This document shows, one piece after another, positions 23,404-35,670 of a stretch of 64,000 nt of DNA. This DNA comes from Sipunculus nudus (lineage: Eukaryota > Annelida > Sipuncula > Golfingiida > Sipunculidae). The notes beneath the pieces were generated by a model. That model saw only the letters and a program-made list of their open reading frames with translations. It was not told the origin of the DNA and made no database searches. The position numbers and the translations under genes were made by a program. Positions within the stretch are counted from its first letter, which is position 1; each line of letters starts with the position of its first letter. The stretch is taken from contig CM049306.1 in the NCBI GenBank assembly GCA_026874595.1, positions 37,154,019-37,218,018 on the forward strand, given 5' to 3'.

Positions 23404-25190
23404 TTATAGCGTTTTATCTTTTATTATAGTGTTATGTTTTTTATTGTTCTTTTCAACCGCATAAGCCCCTCCTTTTCGGCATTCTTTTCCCCTTCGTTTG
23501 CCAACCTGTCGTTCCTTGCAGTCGTCTTTTAGATCAATGTCGATGCAGTAAAACACCAAACTGCCGATTTGACCTTCAGCTTTCTGTTTGCAGACACGTG
23601 ATTCAGCCTCGTACGTCATAGTAACCTTGGAAATATGTAACACAAAGACATATTAATGATATAATTTGACACTCAAAGCGTATGTGGGTGCATGCCGCAT
23701 CATTATTATATATAATAATATCAGTTATTGTTTGCATCTTGGAGTGTGGATAGGAGGATCTTGTACATTTTATTTACTCTAGACACAAGTAACTGCTTTT
23801 CTCGCAAAAGGTACATCCTGTGCATAATTTAGTGCTCGCATATGCGTGTGAGCGTATATACGTATATGCGTCAAAACATATGGATGTGTTTCCTTGTGCA
23901 CGTATCTATAAGTGGCAGACGTAGATAAAGTGGTACAGTGCATCTATCTGGTTTTCCACAAAAAGATGATGGAGTGACGTAATTTTCTCCGAGTCTCCGA
24001 GTTTCAGCACATACGCATATCCGTGGTTTGTTTTGGTGGGCCCCCACATGTTATAAACAAATGGGACAACCTGTATTCAGTGGAACCGGCATTTTTTGGC
24101 CTATCTTTACAAAGGGTAAAAGGGATAAACTTTAGTAAATAGACGCTAGATAAGTCATTAGCCCCTTTACTTATTTCTAAGAATATTTAAATAATATTAA
24201 CCATAAACCGAGGGAAGGTGTAATCGTTAACACTTTTTCATTTAGTTCTTTATTTACAAATACCTGTTCCCAGATTTGTTAGAGAACAAAAAAATATCCC
24301 TGCAGTTGATAACAAGCTTACCTCCGGGAACTGTTCATATTTGAAAATCAGTTTATATTATCATCTCTTGCTGTGAATTAATAATAATAATAATGATAAT
24401 AATTATAATAATAATAATAAAGAATGCATTTGTATCACACAAACAGATTTACTATTGTAAAATATATAGAAGTATTTAAATATTGATTTTTATTCGGTAA
24501 TATTCTATCTTGATTTGCGATTTACACTAAAACTATGAGAATGTACATATGTGCTGATCGTAAAATGCAGCTAGTTAGAAAATCGATGCTGTATACGTGA
24601 ATATATATTTATGTGATAGGTTGAAAATACATTGGTTGGAAACACATTTTAGTGGTTAAATTTTCGCGATTTTGTTTTACAGTGTTTCTCGAGGGATACA
24701 TTTCCGTGATTTCAACACACAGAAACCTGCACATATTATATACATTTTTATATCAATTTTTAAGAGCAGAATGTTAATATTTTTTTTTATAAAATCATTT
24801 TTTTTTCTACTGACGTTTGAAGCTATGTGCCGTACAAAATATGCCAGTGAAGCGACAATATAAATGACTGTTATTATATATGTGGACGGGACGCATAATT
24901 CATAATGTTTTATTTCGTGATCATCTAATGTTAATATCGTAAAAATTAAACCCTCGCGAACAAAATGCCATGCAACCGCAGTATACACTGCTGACCGCAC
25001 CTCTACGGTTGTGTTTGAATTTGACCTGCAACAGTCGTGTTTCCGGCGCATCTCCTGGCGTTCTGCATCAGCGCCCCGTATACGATCGTACCATCCCGTG
25101 TACTGTTCTTGACATATCTCACCCATGGTGTCACATGTTGCTCTGATTGGCTCGAGTTTTCTTGATTTGTTCATAACTTTGCAAGCACAG
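23404..25190 (-). CDS. Cys-rich secreted-type gene, copy B (exons 3 and 4)
   Basis: Two exons with matching phases: 25001-25190 (acceptor ATCATCACAG, donor GAG|GTGCGG, 190 nt, ends in phase 0) and 23404-23625 (acceptor ATTTCCAAG, 73 codons, stop). The encoded part has the Cys pattern C-x-C-x15-C-x6-C-x26-CC in exon 3 and C-x14-C-x8-C in exon 4, with a CDTMGEICQ block and a basic tail (KERQVGKRRGKECRKGG). The paralog at 63 kb has the same exon length, phases and Cys spacing while the introns are unalike, which argues for selection on the protein. I do not recognise the family. A disulphide-rich secreted protein is likely; function is unknown. The signal-peptide exon was not found upstream. Confidence 0.65.
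24378..24420. repeat. (AAT)n microsatellite
   Basis: About fourteen AAT or near-AAT units, interrupted by GAT and TAT. Confidence 0.8.
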
Positions 25191-25949
25191 CTGTGATGAT
25201 AAAACAAGTCTCAGTTTACAAGAAGACAGTGGTTACGTAATAGTTCATATAAAAAGTCACGAGGAAACAAAACTCTAAGACTGAAAGAAACAAGAATGCA
25301 GCGGAAACAAGGATATATAATGGCATTGTAAATAATGCTAAATTAATAAATTTCGATACCAATATTTTACATACGTGAAACCTGGTTTATTGCTTCCTTC
25401 CAGAAGAGCCTCTGTACACGGCCAGGACCGCTATAAAGCTGCAATATTTTGCCATAATTTTGAATGTTGTTATCTATAAGTATAAAAGAAGTAGACAACG
25501 TAATAGCAAGACGGTTTATCACCAGAAACAATATATGCTGACGGGTCCCAGAAATAGGGTGGCGACATCTATATATCACAAACAGTACTTTTCTTCTCCG
25601 CTTGGTGTTTATGGAGTGATTTTCTTGATTGATGGTGGATTATCACTGATAATGAGGAAATATTGCCGTAATCTATTTTATTTTATTTTTAAATTCAATT
25701 ATATATATGTGTGTGTTTGTGTGTGTTACTGTTAGATAAGAGAACTGCATGGAGGGTAACACTGAACAACTGTTTCATGGCCGGTCAATTTATTTTTAAC
25801 GTGGAACATTTTCAGTTAATGAAGGAGAGAATTTATTCAAAACATATTTTCAACCAACAATTGAATGAATAATAATAAATAAATAAAAAATTATACGACA
25901 ATAAACTGGAGCTATGGTAGTATTTAAGAAAAAGTTAAGATGTACTCAC

Positions 25950-26019
25950 GTATACTCGCCGAACTTCTGGACAGAAATGTTGTGCCGTGAGGCATACCGG
26001 ATGCATGATTGATGCAGCA
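25950..26019 (-). CDS. Candidate exon 2 of Cys-rich gene copy B
   Basis: A 70-nt segment lies between an AAAGCAG acceptor and a strong GTGAGT donor. In the frame demanded by the phase-2 acceptor of exon 3 it reads LHQSCIRYASRHNISVQKF and on to GEY, with no stop, and the junction codon makes Thr just before CACK. It starts in phase 1, the phase in which the signal-peptide exon at 4.3 kb ends. No second copy is visible for comparison, so the call rests on splice sites and phase alone. Confidence 0.35.
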
Positions 26020-27095
26020 CTGCTTTATCTCAACAGTCATCTTTGAGTAATTTGTAAACATGCTCTCATTAACATACTAATGCCTCTACAGAAACATTTA
26101 CATAACATTCAACAAAGAACATCTACATAAAGATGACTCTATAGATGGTTAAAACATCTATCGCGTGCTTGGTACATGGAAACCTAAGATTTTAGGAGTG
26201 ATATATAAACTAACTTACATTTGACGTTATGGACCTTGCACGTTGCTGAAAGCAGTCGTTATGCCTTTTACATATTCATTGAGATTGCCTTAATGCAGGC
26301 CTCCGCCATGTATGTGAAGTATGTTATGGGGAGGGGGGTCTGTATTGTTTAATGCTTCCAATACCATATTTGCATTCTCAAAATCGGCCCATATTCCCAG
26401 GTTCATTCGTGCATAAGTGATTTTACATTTATGAATATTCCTTCATGATCCACATCGGATCCACACCAAAATCTAATAGATTCTTCTCGGCCCTCTTCCC
26501 TAAATCCCCTACAAATGTCATGAGATTCCCTTCAGGATTGCGTGAGTTATGTTTTGAACGAACACACACACAAACACACGAACGGGGATGAACATACACG
26601 ATCCTAATGGAGGCAAAAAAAGTAGGAGGCCCTGCAAAGTTTATGTACAAGTTCCAAGAGAGAGTTTAATAAAAATCCTGTAAAATAAAGACTAAACTAC
26701 AATATGTTTTGTCTTTTCCCCAATTTTCGGTATAAAAAATGGCTTCTGATAAGTTTATGATAGGGGACAGAATGTTGAATCTTGGTCAAATAATCTTTTA
26801 TTATCAATTGTCTTTATTTACAATAAATGATTTGTATTTTAAATGTAGGGGGCCTGACCATTTTTTTTTGCATCACAATTTTTACATATAAACTTATCAA
26901 TCTAACAATCCATTTTCCATTTTGCTACCCCCCCCCCCCCACCCCCACCCCGCAATTTCATAGTCATCAAACAAGGTGAAGGTCATGGCAAAATGTAATT
27001 AATCCAGGGTAAGTTGTCATTCCATGAGATTTTTATATAAAAAGGTCGAAACATGCATTCATTAATATAGAGCATATAAAAAATCAATATAAAGA
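26020..27095. other. Intergenic stretch
   Basis: Contains a poly(C) tract near 26930 followed by CCCACCCC and a segment near 26400-26600 similar to sequence at 45.0-45.1 kb (ACATTTATGAATATTCC and an ACACACAC-AACGGGGATGAACA block), which suggests a dispersed repeat. No gene was seen. Confidence 0.4.
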
Positions 27096-27547
27096 ATCAT
27101 TTATTTATTTATTTATTTATTTCAATATATTTATACAGGGTAGCCTGTTCAGTAATATAGTCTGTTCTTCCACAGGGCCCTGTAACCTTAAAACATGATA
27201 TAAATACCTGGTACAAAGATTATAAAATAAACAGTATGCATATGTAACACAATATATGAATCATCAAAGATACATGTACATAAATATTATATACACGACA
27301 AATAAGTCAGTCATGATATGCTACAAAACATTAAACGCTACAATAGGTAAAATTCACTTTATACGTGAACAACATAGTCGTATATAAAATTTCGTAACAC
27401 ATTCAATGGGTAATGTATGTAAGAAAACGAGTAAAATGCACAATAATCATAAAAACTAGTATAGACGCGGTTATAAAAGAATCCAAATGATAAAGACGGG
27501 TATTGATGATGCATATTGGGAAATAACATTGTCTTTAGGTTGTAATA

Positions 27548-27976
27548 CTAATACTTTAAAAGAAACGCTTTTGTCTTATGTTTAAAAGTATTTAAAGATT
27601 TTATAGATCTGATCTCGTATGGTAAGGTATTCCATACCCAAGGGCCTCTGTATAAGAAGCTATTTTTGAAGAATTCATTTTTCGGTTTTTGCAATAACAG
27701 AAGGCCACTTTCAGCGGATCTGGTAGAATGATCATGCGTATCACTGACCCATATGAACTGTTTTGGATTATGGATATTCATTTAATTGACATATTTATGC
27801 ATCAGGATACATATGAAATATTCACAGCGTTTAGAGACTGTTAGCCATTGTAGCTGTTGTATCAGAGTGGCACTTGGGATTTCATAATCATAGCAGCTGG
27901 TAACAATACGTGCTGCCAGTTTTGAATTTTTTGCAGTTTCTGTGGCAAATTGAGGATTTCGTTTTACCCCATACAC
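27548..27976 (-). pseudogene. C-terminal region of the L2/CR1-like ORF
   Basis: Continuation of the LINE protein after a frameshift, with an internal TAA at 27782-27784. It contains AARIVTSCYDYEIPS, then YRGPWVWNTLPYEIRS and FKHKTKAFLL, the usual closing block of L2/CR1-type proteins. Confidence 0.7.
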
Positions 27977-29570
27977 TTATGGCATAGTCGATATGTGGCT
28001 GGATCATGGTATTATGGACTGTTATTAATGTATTTATGGATAGTACTTTACTAAGGCGGTGTAACAGTGCTAGGTTTGGTGACAACTTTTTACATAGGGT
28101 AGTTTTATGTGAGAACCATGATAAATAAGAATCAATAGTTACACCTAATAGTTTGGTTTCCGTTGATTCCTGGAAATGTACGTCATTGGCAGTGATACAA
28201 AGGTCATGGTTATTTACAAGATTTTTTTTACCCAGTAACATGACAGTAGATTTGTTAATATTTATGGTTAACTTGTTCGCATCGAACCAGCTGCAAGCAG
28301 CATTTACTGCTTGTTGTAAGGTTTGCTGCACCACAGATACGGTAGAACCATGACAATAGATTGTGGTATCGTCAGCATAAGCGATGCATTTTGCAGGTCT
28401 TAGGCGATGGAAAAGGTCATTGATATATAAAAGAAAAAGAACAGGACCCAAAACAGTACCTTGGGGCACTCCTATATTAACTGTTTGTACCCTGGAAGTT
28501 TTGCCATTACAATGTACTATTTGTTGACGATCTTTTAAATAAGCCCTAAACCAGGTTCTGGTCTTCATAGTAAAGCCTAGCAGGCTTAGCTTATAGATGA
28601 GTATAGGATGATTTATTGTGTCCAAACCTTTGGTTAGATCGAGATAGCAAGCAGCGGTGATATCTCCTCTGCCCATATGTGAATAAATGTCATCAATAAA
28701 GGTATGAAGGGCACTTGAAGTTGATTTGTTGGGTAAATATGCATGCTGATCATACGAGATTAGGTCATAATCTATGACGAATTTCATTATTTGATTTTTA
28801 ACTATTTTCTCAAGAAGTTTAGCAACATGAGGGATTATTGAAATAGGGCGATAATTTGTCATTTCACTGCATTTCCCTTTTCCTTTATAAATAGGTGTAA
28901 TCTTGGCTTTTTTCCAATCAGATGGCAGTTGTCCGGATGAAAGGGATATATTAAACAGGTATGCGAGACTAGGTGCTATCAGATCAGACGCTGCACGAAT
29001 AAGGCGCGTATCCATATTAATTAAGTCTAATTTAGAACTATTTTTCAATTTAATAATTTCATTAAAAACTTCAGTTGCGTAGATTTCCCTGAAAAAAAAG
29101 CGATCATTTGTAAGAGAAGTAGGCGTATCACCTAGATATTCAGATGAATCTGGAAATCGTTTTGCTAAAGATTCGCCTATTTGGCTAAAATACTGATTAA
29201 ATTTATTTGGTGTAATTTCGTTTGTAGACGGTCGATTGTTCAATTTGTTTGGTAAAATAAATTTCAGTGCTTTCCACATTTGACTTGTATTACCCTTATT
29301 CATATCGATAGTTTTGTGAATATAATTTCTTTTCGCATACCTTATTTCTGTGCTAATGAAATTTCGTAATGCCCTGTATTTATATAGAAGAGGTTGGGAT
29401 TTATTTTTACAAGCAAGTTTATGCGTTTTATTTCTATGTCTTATAAGTTTTAAGATATCACTTGTCATCCATGGACGCTTTTTATTTGAGATCTTTATTA
29501 GTCTTACAGGTGCATGTTTTTGACAAATTCTAAGAAATTCTTCTTTCCATATATTCCATAATTTATCCAA
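27888..29570 (-). pseudogene. L2/CR1-like reverse transcriptase
   Basis: A 560-codon open stretch with a basic linker (KKRPWMTSDI), the RT entry WKKAKITPIYKGKGK, NYRPISIIPH, the palm motif CYLDLTKGLDTINH, IGVPQGTVLGPVLF, the catalytic AYADDTT and the thumb motif LLGVTIDSYLSW. In the usual LDLxKAFDTxxH motif the Ala-Phe is Gly-Leu here, a probable decay change. The frame shifts near 27.96 kb, after which SVWGKTKSS-type sequence continues in another frame. Confidence 0.85.
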
Positions 29571-29643
29571 ATCATTAATGCTTAACGTTCTTACAGAGTT
29601 GAGTGCTGGTGATTAAAACAAATCTCGACGAAAGGACATTATG

Positions 29644-30335
29644 TCAAACTTCCTGTAATATCTCTTTTTTTATAGTATTACCCGGTTGTGGATTGGTTTT
29701 GAAAGTGAGAACGGTGAACGGTTTATAGTGATCACTTATTGTTACAGGTACGACTCCAGTGGTCGAGTGGTATTCTGGAACATTAGTGAAAATCAGGTCA
29801 ATGATACTAGAGGATGTTGGGGTTACCCTTGTTGGTTCTTGTACTAACTGATGTAATTGGAAGAGGTCATACAATTGCTCAGTTAAAACGTTAGATTTTG
29901 ATGAATTATTCGATATATCAAGGTTGAAATCACCAGAAATAAATAGTGGAAAATCGTAAGATAATGAAATATTTATACAGGATATCAGGTTGCCAATAAA
30001 GTTTGAAGAAGCTGAAGGTGAACGATAAACAGATGAAATGGTGACGTTTCTATTGTAACATTTAACCTTGACAAAAATAGCTTCTATATTTTCTGCAACG
30101 TTGTCCAAGAGGACGGGAGATAAAGAGTTGCAAACGTAGAGCGCTACTCCTCCACCATGTCTATTGTGACATGACGAAAGAGTGCATACCCTGGAATGTT
30201 TATACTATTATCACTAATTGAGCTATCTAACCATGTCTCATTTAAGGATATAATATGTATTTCAGAGTTTAGGAATAAATCCAAAATTTCATCAAATTTG
30301 TTAATTAAGCTTCTTACGTTTAGATGAATTATAAC
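29644..30335 (-). pseudogene. L2/CR1-like endonuclease domain
   Basis: The first part (about 30335-30170) reads IHLNVRSLINKFDEIL and LNETWLDS. After a frame change it continues with NRHGGGVALYV, SSVYRSP, SGDFNLD and ISDHYKPF. All the APE-type catalytic motifs are therefore visible, but split over two frames. The frame ends before the linker to the reverse transcriptase because of another shift in a run of T near 29.66 kb. Confidence 0.7.
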
Positions 30336-31139
30336 TTATTTCTCTGCCTATTCATGGTACACAAATGAGGTCAAGGTTACGTTTTTTTATTTCTTCTTAG
30401 CCAAGGTTACTTTTCATTCTGAGGGATTTTCATGAAGAACCATATCAATCTATAAATCTATGTTGCTTTTTGTCGCTGTAGTTTCAAGGGCAACCGATAA
30501 GGTGACGGTCATAGCTTTTAACCTTTTCTCTATAGGACATACGTGAGCCAAAGAACACTGTTTAGATGTAATCCCGGGTCGGTAATATTTTATGTGTGAA
30601 AAAGGTTTAATGGTCCATGTCATAATGCATGGTCAGGGTAACTGAAGTTCAATGCACTAAAGTGATAGTTAAGGGTCAGTCTTCAGGTAATGATCTGCCT
30701 TGAGATTTCTTTGAAGAGAGGAGACAGCATATGTTGAACCTCAAGACACTAGGAACAGAAAAACCATGTTGTGCCAATTGAAGTTCAATGTCAAGGTTTG
30801 GTGTGAAATGTATCATTTTACAGTATTCATTATTCTTTGCAAAACACTATGTATTGTTAAAGAATCTGAAAAAAATCGTATGGGTGATGAATTACCCGTA
30901 CACCGTTATTTGTTATAAGAAATGCATCTCAACAAAATTATTAAAGGAATAATTATAAATATTTATTAAATACAAATATTTTCATCACCATCTTCATTCC
31001 GATCATTAATGGAAGGTCCATCGTAACATTTCCACAAATTTTCATGACTGCCCCGTAATTAAAACTGCCTGTGCCATGAAAGGATTGATTTTTTAGAATA
31101 GGCACATTTAACAAGGTAGATGCATGCAAGTTCAAGGAA
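30336..31139. other. Noncoding stretch
   Basis: Contains TGAGGTCAAGGTTACG and similar GGTCA-rich dispersed fragments but no gene or bounded element. Confidence 0.35.
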
Positions 31140-32470
31140 CTGAAGTTGGAGCGATATTCGGTATTCGCATGCGAATATCACAAAACCAAATTAAGTAGTG
31201 ACATTCGATATTCGTGTGCGAATATCAAATATTTCACACAAAAGTGACATTCGATATTCGCCTGCGAATATCACAAAAACCACATAAATTAGTGACATTC
31301 GATATTCCCATGCGAATATCAAATATCACACAAATCAGCGACATTCGATATTCACCATCGAAATTCGGGACATGTGGTCAACGTGGATTCATCTCCTACA
31401 GTTCATACATACTAGGGCAATGATGGGCCACGACCTTAGATATTCGCACGTCAATATCACGCACACAAGCGACATTTGCATGCAAATATCCATTATCACA
31501 CAAATCAGCGACATTCGATATTCGACTGCGAAATGCGGAAATACAATTGCCGCTGGGCTAGTACAAAAACAAGGCCATAGCGGAGGCACAGTTTATACAT
31601 ATTAGGGCAAAGATAGGCCCTGTCATTAAATATTCTCATGCCAATATCACGCAGACAAGCGACAATCGCATGCGACTTTCGAATATCACAAAAATCAACG
31701 ATATTCAATATTCATCAGCTAAATTGAGGAAAACTATCCAAACGATCTTACCAATCGCTTCTAAATCTCTGAGTATAACTTGTTTTTGACTGGCTTAATT
31801 AACAGATACCACGGACTTCAAAAACACCGCTAACAATTCTTGTCAAGTCGTAATATCTAATGTCATGGTCAGTCTTTGCCCGAATATGTATGAACTATGC
31901 CTCCACGGTGGCCAGGTAGTCGAACAAGCCGAGCGCCGATAGTTTTGCCCGATAGCTCGTGCGAATATCAGTCTATATGAAATATCTGATATTCGCATGC
32001 AAATATCGAATGTCACTACTTTGAATGTCACATGATTTTTGTTAAAAATTAATAGTCATGGGCCATCATTGCTCAATATGTATGAACTATGCCTCCACCC
32101 TGACCAGGTTGTCGAACAAGCCGAGCGCCGATAGGTTTGCTCGAATGTCGGATGTGAATATCGAATATCACTAATTTATTTGATTTTTATTATATTCGGA
32201 TGCGAATATCGAATATCCATGATTTGAGTGATATTCGATATTCGCATGTGAATGTTGCTTGTTTGCGTGATATTGGCATGCGAATATGTACAGTCGAGGC
32301 TCATCATTGCCCTAATATGCGTGAATTATACGAGGTGAATCCATGTTGATCAGGTGTCGAACTGGCCGAGCGCCGAAAGTTTCCCGAATTTCGCTGGTGA
32401 ATATCGAATGTGGCTGATTTGAGTGAAATTCGATATTCACGTGCGAATGTCGCTTGTATGCGGTAATATA
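31140..32470. repeat. Head-to-head inverted satellite with palindromic ATTCG units
   Basis: The left half (31338-31740) has units of 170-190 bp that start GCGACATTCGATATTC and include TTCATACATACTAGGGCAA and ATATCACGCACACAAGCGAC. The right half (31860-32460) carries the same units in reverse orientation: its TTGCTTGTTTGCGTGATATT and CATCATTGCCCTAATATG are the complements of those blocks. Short palindromes such as TATTCGCATGCGAATA (31162-31177) pervade both arms. The arms could fold into a hairpin of several hundred bases. A related single unit lies at 41400-41460. Confidence 0.75.
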
Positions 32471-32479
32471 ACTTTTTAC

Positions 32480-32930
32480 ACAACAACTGTCACATCTGTT
32501 ATAGTGACATTTTCAAAGAGCTTACTGGGTTCTTTTTTCTAAATTTGGATGTTGACAGGGACTATTGTTATTCTCCTTTTGTGATTCCATGGGTAAATCT
32601 TTCCACAGCAGCCTTAAACAACATGTTTCATCCATTGTGCTCAAAAGCATGTTTTTGTTTGCGTAATACAGTTTACAATATATTTCGGGTTTTGAAGATC
32701 CCAAGCAAGAAATGTCAAGGTCTGGTGGTAACTGTTACGGATATCGGGTGTCGTCAAAGGAGATTTCGATTTTTAACTCATGTTATGTTTTTATTGATGG
32801 TCCCGGATATAATCAAGTTGAAACCATGTTGTCATCCAGAGACATTTTTTTTTTTTTTATTTTAAATTTAACAATAAATGGAAAATAACTATATAACAAG
32901 TTTTATATAATGATTGTACATTGCCTGTAG
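32480..32930. repeat. Dispersed repeat tail unit, copy 1
   Basis: Begins TGTTATAGTGACATTTTC and includes GATGTTGACAGGGACTATTG, CAGCAGCCTTAAACAAC and AATATATTTCGGG. The same blocks recur in the same order at 41680-42180 and partly at 33235-33400. It lies beside the inverted satellite here and beside a satellite remnant at 41.4 kb, so satellite and tail probably belong to one element family. Confidence 0.65.
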
Positions 32931-33234
32931 TCCAAGGCCTTTTATATGATGAATTAATAATTTTAACAAACATAAAATTGCTGATGGAAAGGAAATTTTA
33001 GAACAAGACTTTTTTACGAGGTAGATCACTGTCTCTGAAGCTGCATGCAAGTTTATTGAATTTCGGACATAACTAGATATATTTAGAACAGCCACCACTT
33101 CTGAACAAGCGCGGTAAATTTTAATCAACTCATCCATTAATCAATCAATTAATCCATTTAATTGATCCACCGAAAAATTAGAGCTAATTTATTAATTCTT
33201 GCATAAGTCTGACTTATTACAATGAAATTGTCAA

Positions 33235-33400
33235 ATTTGACATTTTCAAAGAACTTATTTGGTTCATTTTGTCTAAATGATAAATTTAGACAGGGACTAA
33301 TGTTATTTTGATTTTCTGATCCAATGGTAAATCTTTCTTCAGCAGCCTTAAACAATCTTTTCTCATTCAGTGTGCTCAACAGCATAGTTTACTTGCGAAA
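33235..33400. repeat. Dispersed repeat tail unit, copy 2 (partial)
   Basis: GACATTTTCAAAGAACTTAT, CAGGGACTAATGTTATT and CAGCAGCCTTAAACAA match the unit at 32.5 kb. The upstream part near 33000-33200 resembles 41530-41650, with a loose ATCCATTAATC-like run. Confidence 0.55.
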
Positions 33401-34418
33401 TATACTTGACAGCATATCATATTTCCAGATGTGATTGATTTGCCGAATCTTACACAAATAGTCAGGCACACTTTAATGATGTTTGAATAGCTCAGATAAC
33501 AGTTCTGTAACTTGTTGTAATGTAAAATGTACTCAACAAGCGGTTGCAAGAACTTTTCCAAGTGAGCGGAATCCGCCGCATGATCCATTTATTTATCTAT
33601 ATAAACACATGACTTTTTTACATTTATTGAATATGGGCTATTTAAATATTGCAACGCTGCACATATAGTTACATTTAACAAAAATATCACAATAGCAACA
33701 ATAGAAATATGAAACAATAGAAAAAAATTCAACTGACAGCCTTAGGGAGTACTTATTTTACAGTTTCTTATTTCTAGACGCTGCAAAGGCAGCTAAATTC
33801 TAAACAACTAGACGAATCTAAACTTCATGCCTCTATAGGGCTTTTACGTGTTATAAAACAAGAATGGTAATTATAAGAATTTATTTTTCTTAAATACCCT
33901 TCTGTTATGTACTTAGCGCGTCAAAACAAGTTCATTTTTCAACTTTATCTCTTGAAACAATTTATAGCGTTTTCTATAATACATACATTTATATATATGC
34001 ATATTATATGTGTGTAAGATGTGTGTGTGTTTGTGTGTGTTGGTTTTGTGATTTGACTTTGAATTATGACCTTAACCTTGTGTTATGACCTAGACCGTAC
34101 GGAAATTCCATTCTTAAGTAATAAGTATTACTGACCATCATCATTATTAATAAAACAACAAATTCATTGTAAAAACAGTAGTCAGTCTGAAAGTACAATA
34201 AAAAACAGACAACAAATAAAATTATTTCTACACTTTGTAAGATATTTTGTTTTCTCATCAGTGCAAATCGACGTCCCTACGAGATGCTATCAGTCCCACT
34301 GAAGCAAACTAAATGGGATAAATTTAGTTGAAAACTAAGCATTTGGTTCAGAAGCAATTCACAATAGTAATATTGGATTGTAATATTGTGTAGCAGTAGT
34401 AAGCCTCATACATAGGAC

Positions 34419-35411
34419 TTAAAATATTGCATTTGTTTCGCAGATGGCGTAATGCTGAAGCGAAGGAGCATTGCAGTTATCGTCAATCCATCTACAGGCC
34501 ATGGGTTGGTAGAGACTCAGACAGTTCTCGTTCAGAAATCCGTTCGGTTCATTGTCATTCCAGTTCATGTAGGTAAAAGGAGATCCCGTCCCGTTCCATA
34601 TCCACTTACCCTCTTCATCAACGTCGGAGCCCGAGGTCCAATATCCATGGACCCCGGGAGCTGCATTTAATGAGGAATATATGTAAAGCAGTAGACACAG
34701 ACATCGATTTTTGTTTCATTTATAGTATATATTATTTGACACTGAACTATTTTGCCTAATTTTATGGAATGCAACTGCTAATATACCACGCCTGCACTTA
34801 TAGATGGAATTTCTCCATATAAAATAATGCTATTTAATTGAAATTGAACTCGATTGAAAATAAGGAATTTAGAAAACTCTCCTTATGGGGAGTTAAACAA
34901 TGCGTTCGTTCTGTATCTCCTTCGCTCTACCCGCTATTTTTTAACCAAGGGTTTTCGGGTTTAACCACTAGGCTTTGCATAGGGCCAAGTAATTACAGCA
35001 ATGACAGCGGGGTCTGACTATCTCAGGTATCCCAACTTGGAATGGGATACACGATGCGACGGAGGATGTCATAGAGGAAAGTAGCTCTACATTCTAGGTT
35101 GAAGGTATTAATTTCTTCTTGTAATTGTATAGACTTCAGCATACATTTTGTATATTTCCAATCTATTTCTCAATTTTGTATAATTATCTATAATTATAAC
35201 CTTTTTGACCATATTTTTTATACATTAAGTCACAACTTACTCTCAGATAAAATTTCAATTACTAAGTTTTAACATTTGAAATGTATAGGGTCGCATTTTC
35301 GAGGTGCGCGAAGTCAGATATAAAGAGGGGAAAAGGATCGGGACCGGGAAAAGATGAGCGTTATTTTGAGGTGGTCGCTAAACCTAGGTGGTCGTTAGTT
35401 GAGGTTTCATG

Positions 35412-35466
<55 letters not shown>

Positions 35467-35621
35467 GGTAGAATTACCCTCCGTTGTAAAGTGCTCTATG
35501 GCCTTCAGACAAGGCCAGAGCGATATAACACTGAAGAAAAACAACACTGTAAACTCACTGCAGACTGTTTCACGGAATGCGACCCGATCCTCTCAGGTGT
35601 ATGTTGTTAGAATGAAATATA

Positions 35622-35670
<49 letters not shown>

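Larger units (their letters stand above)
27099..30335 (-). mobile_element. Decayed L2/CR1-like LINE with (ATTT)n tail
   Basis: On the minus strand the order is: APE endonuclease from about 30335, reverse transcriptase from about 29570, a C-terminal domain ending at 27548, a 3' UTR that contains a CCCTGTGGAAGAACAGAC and GGCTACCCTGTATAAATA end, and six ATTT units at 27099-27122. That 3' end layout is characteristic of L2/CR1-type elements. Frame changes near 30.16, 29.66 and 27.96 kb and stops near 29.61 kb and at 27782 make it inactive. Confidence 0.8.

Noticed and set aside
34452-34670. Plus-strand open frame of 72 codons
   Set aside because: Antisense shadow of lectin copy 1 exon 4.
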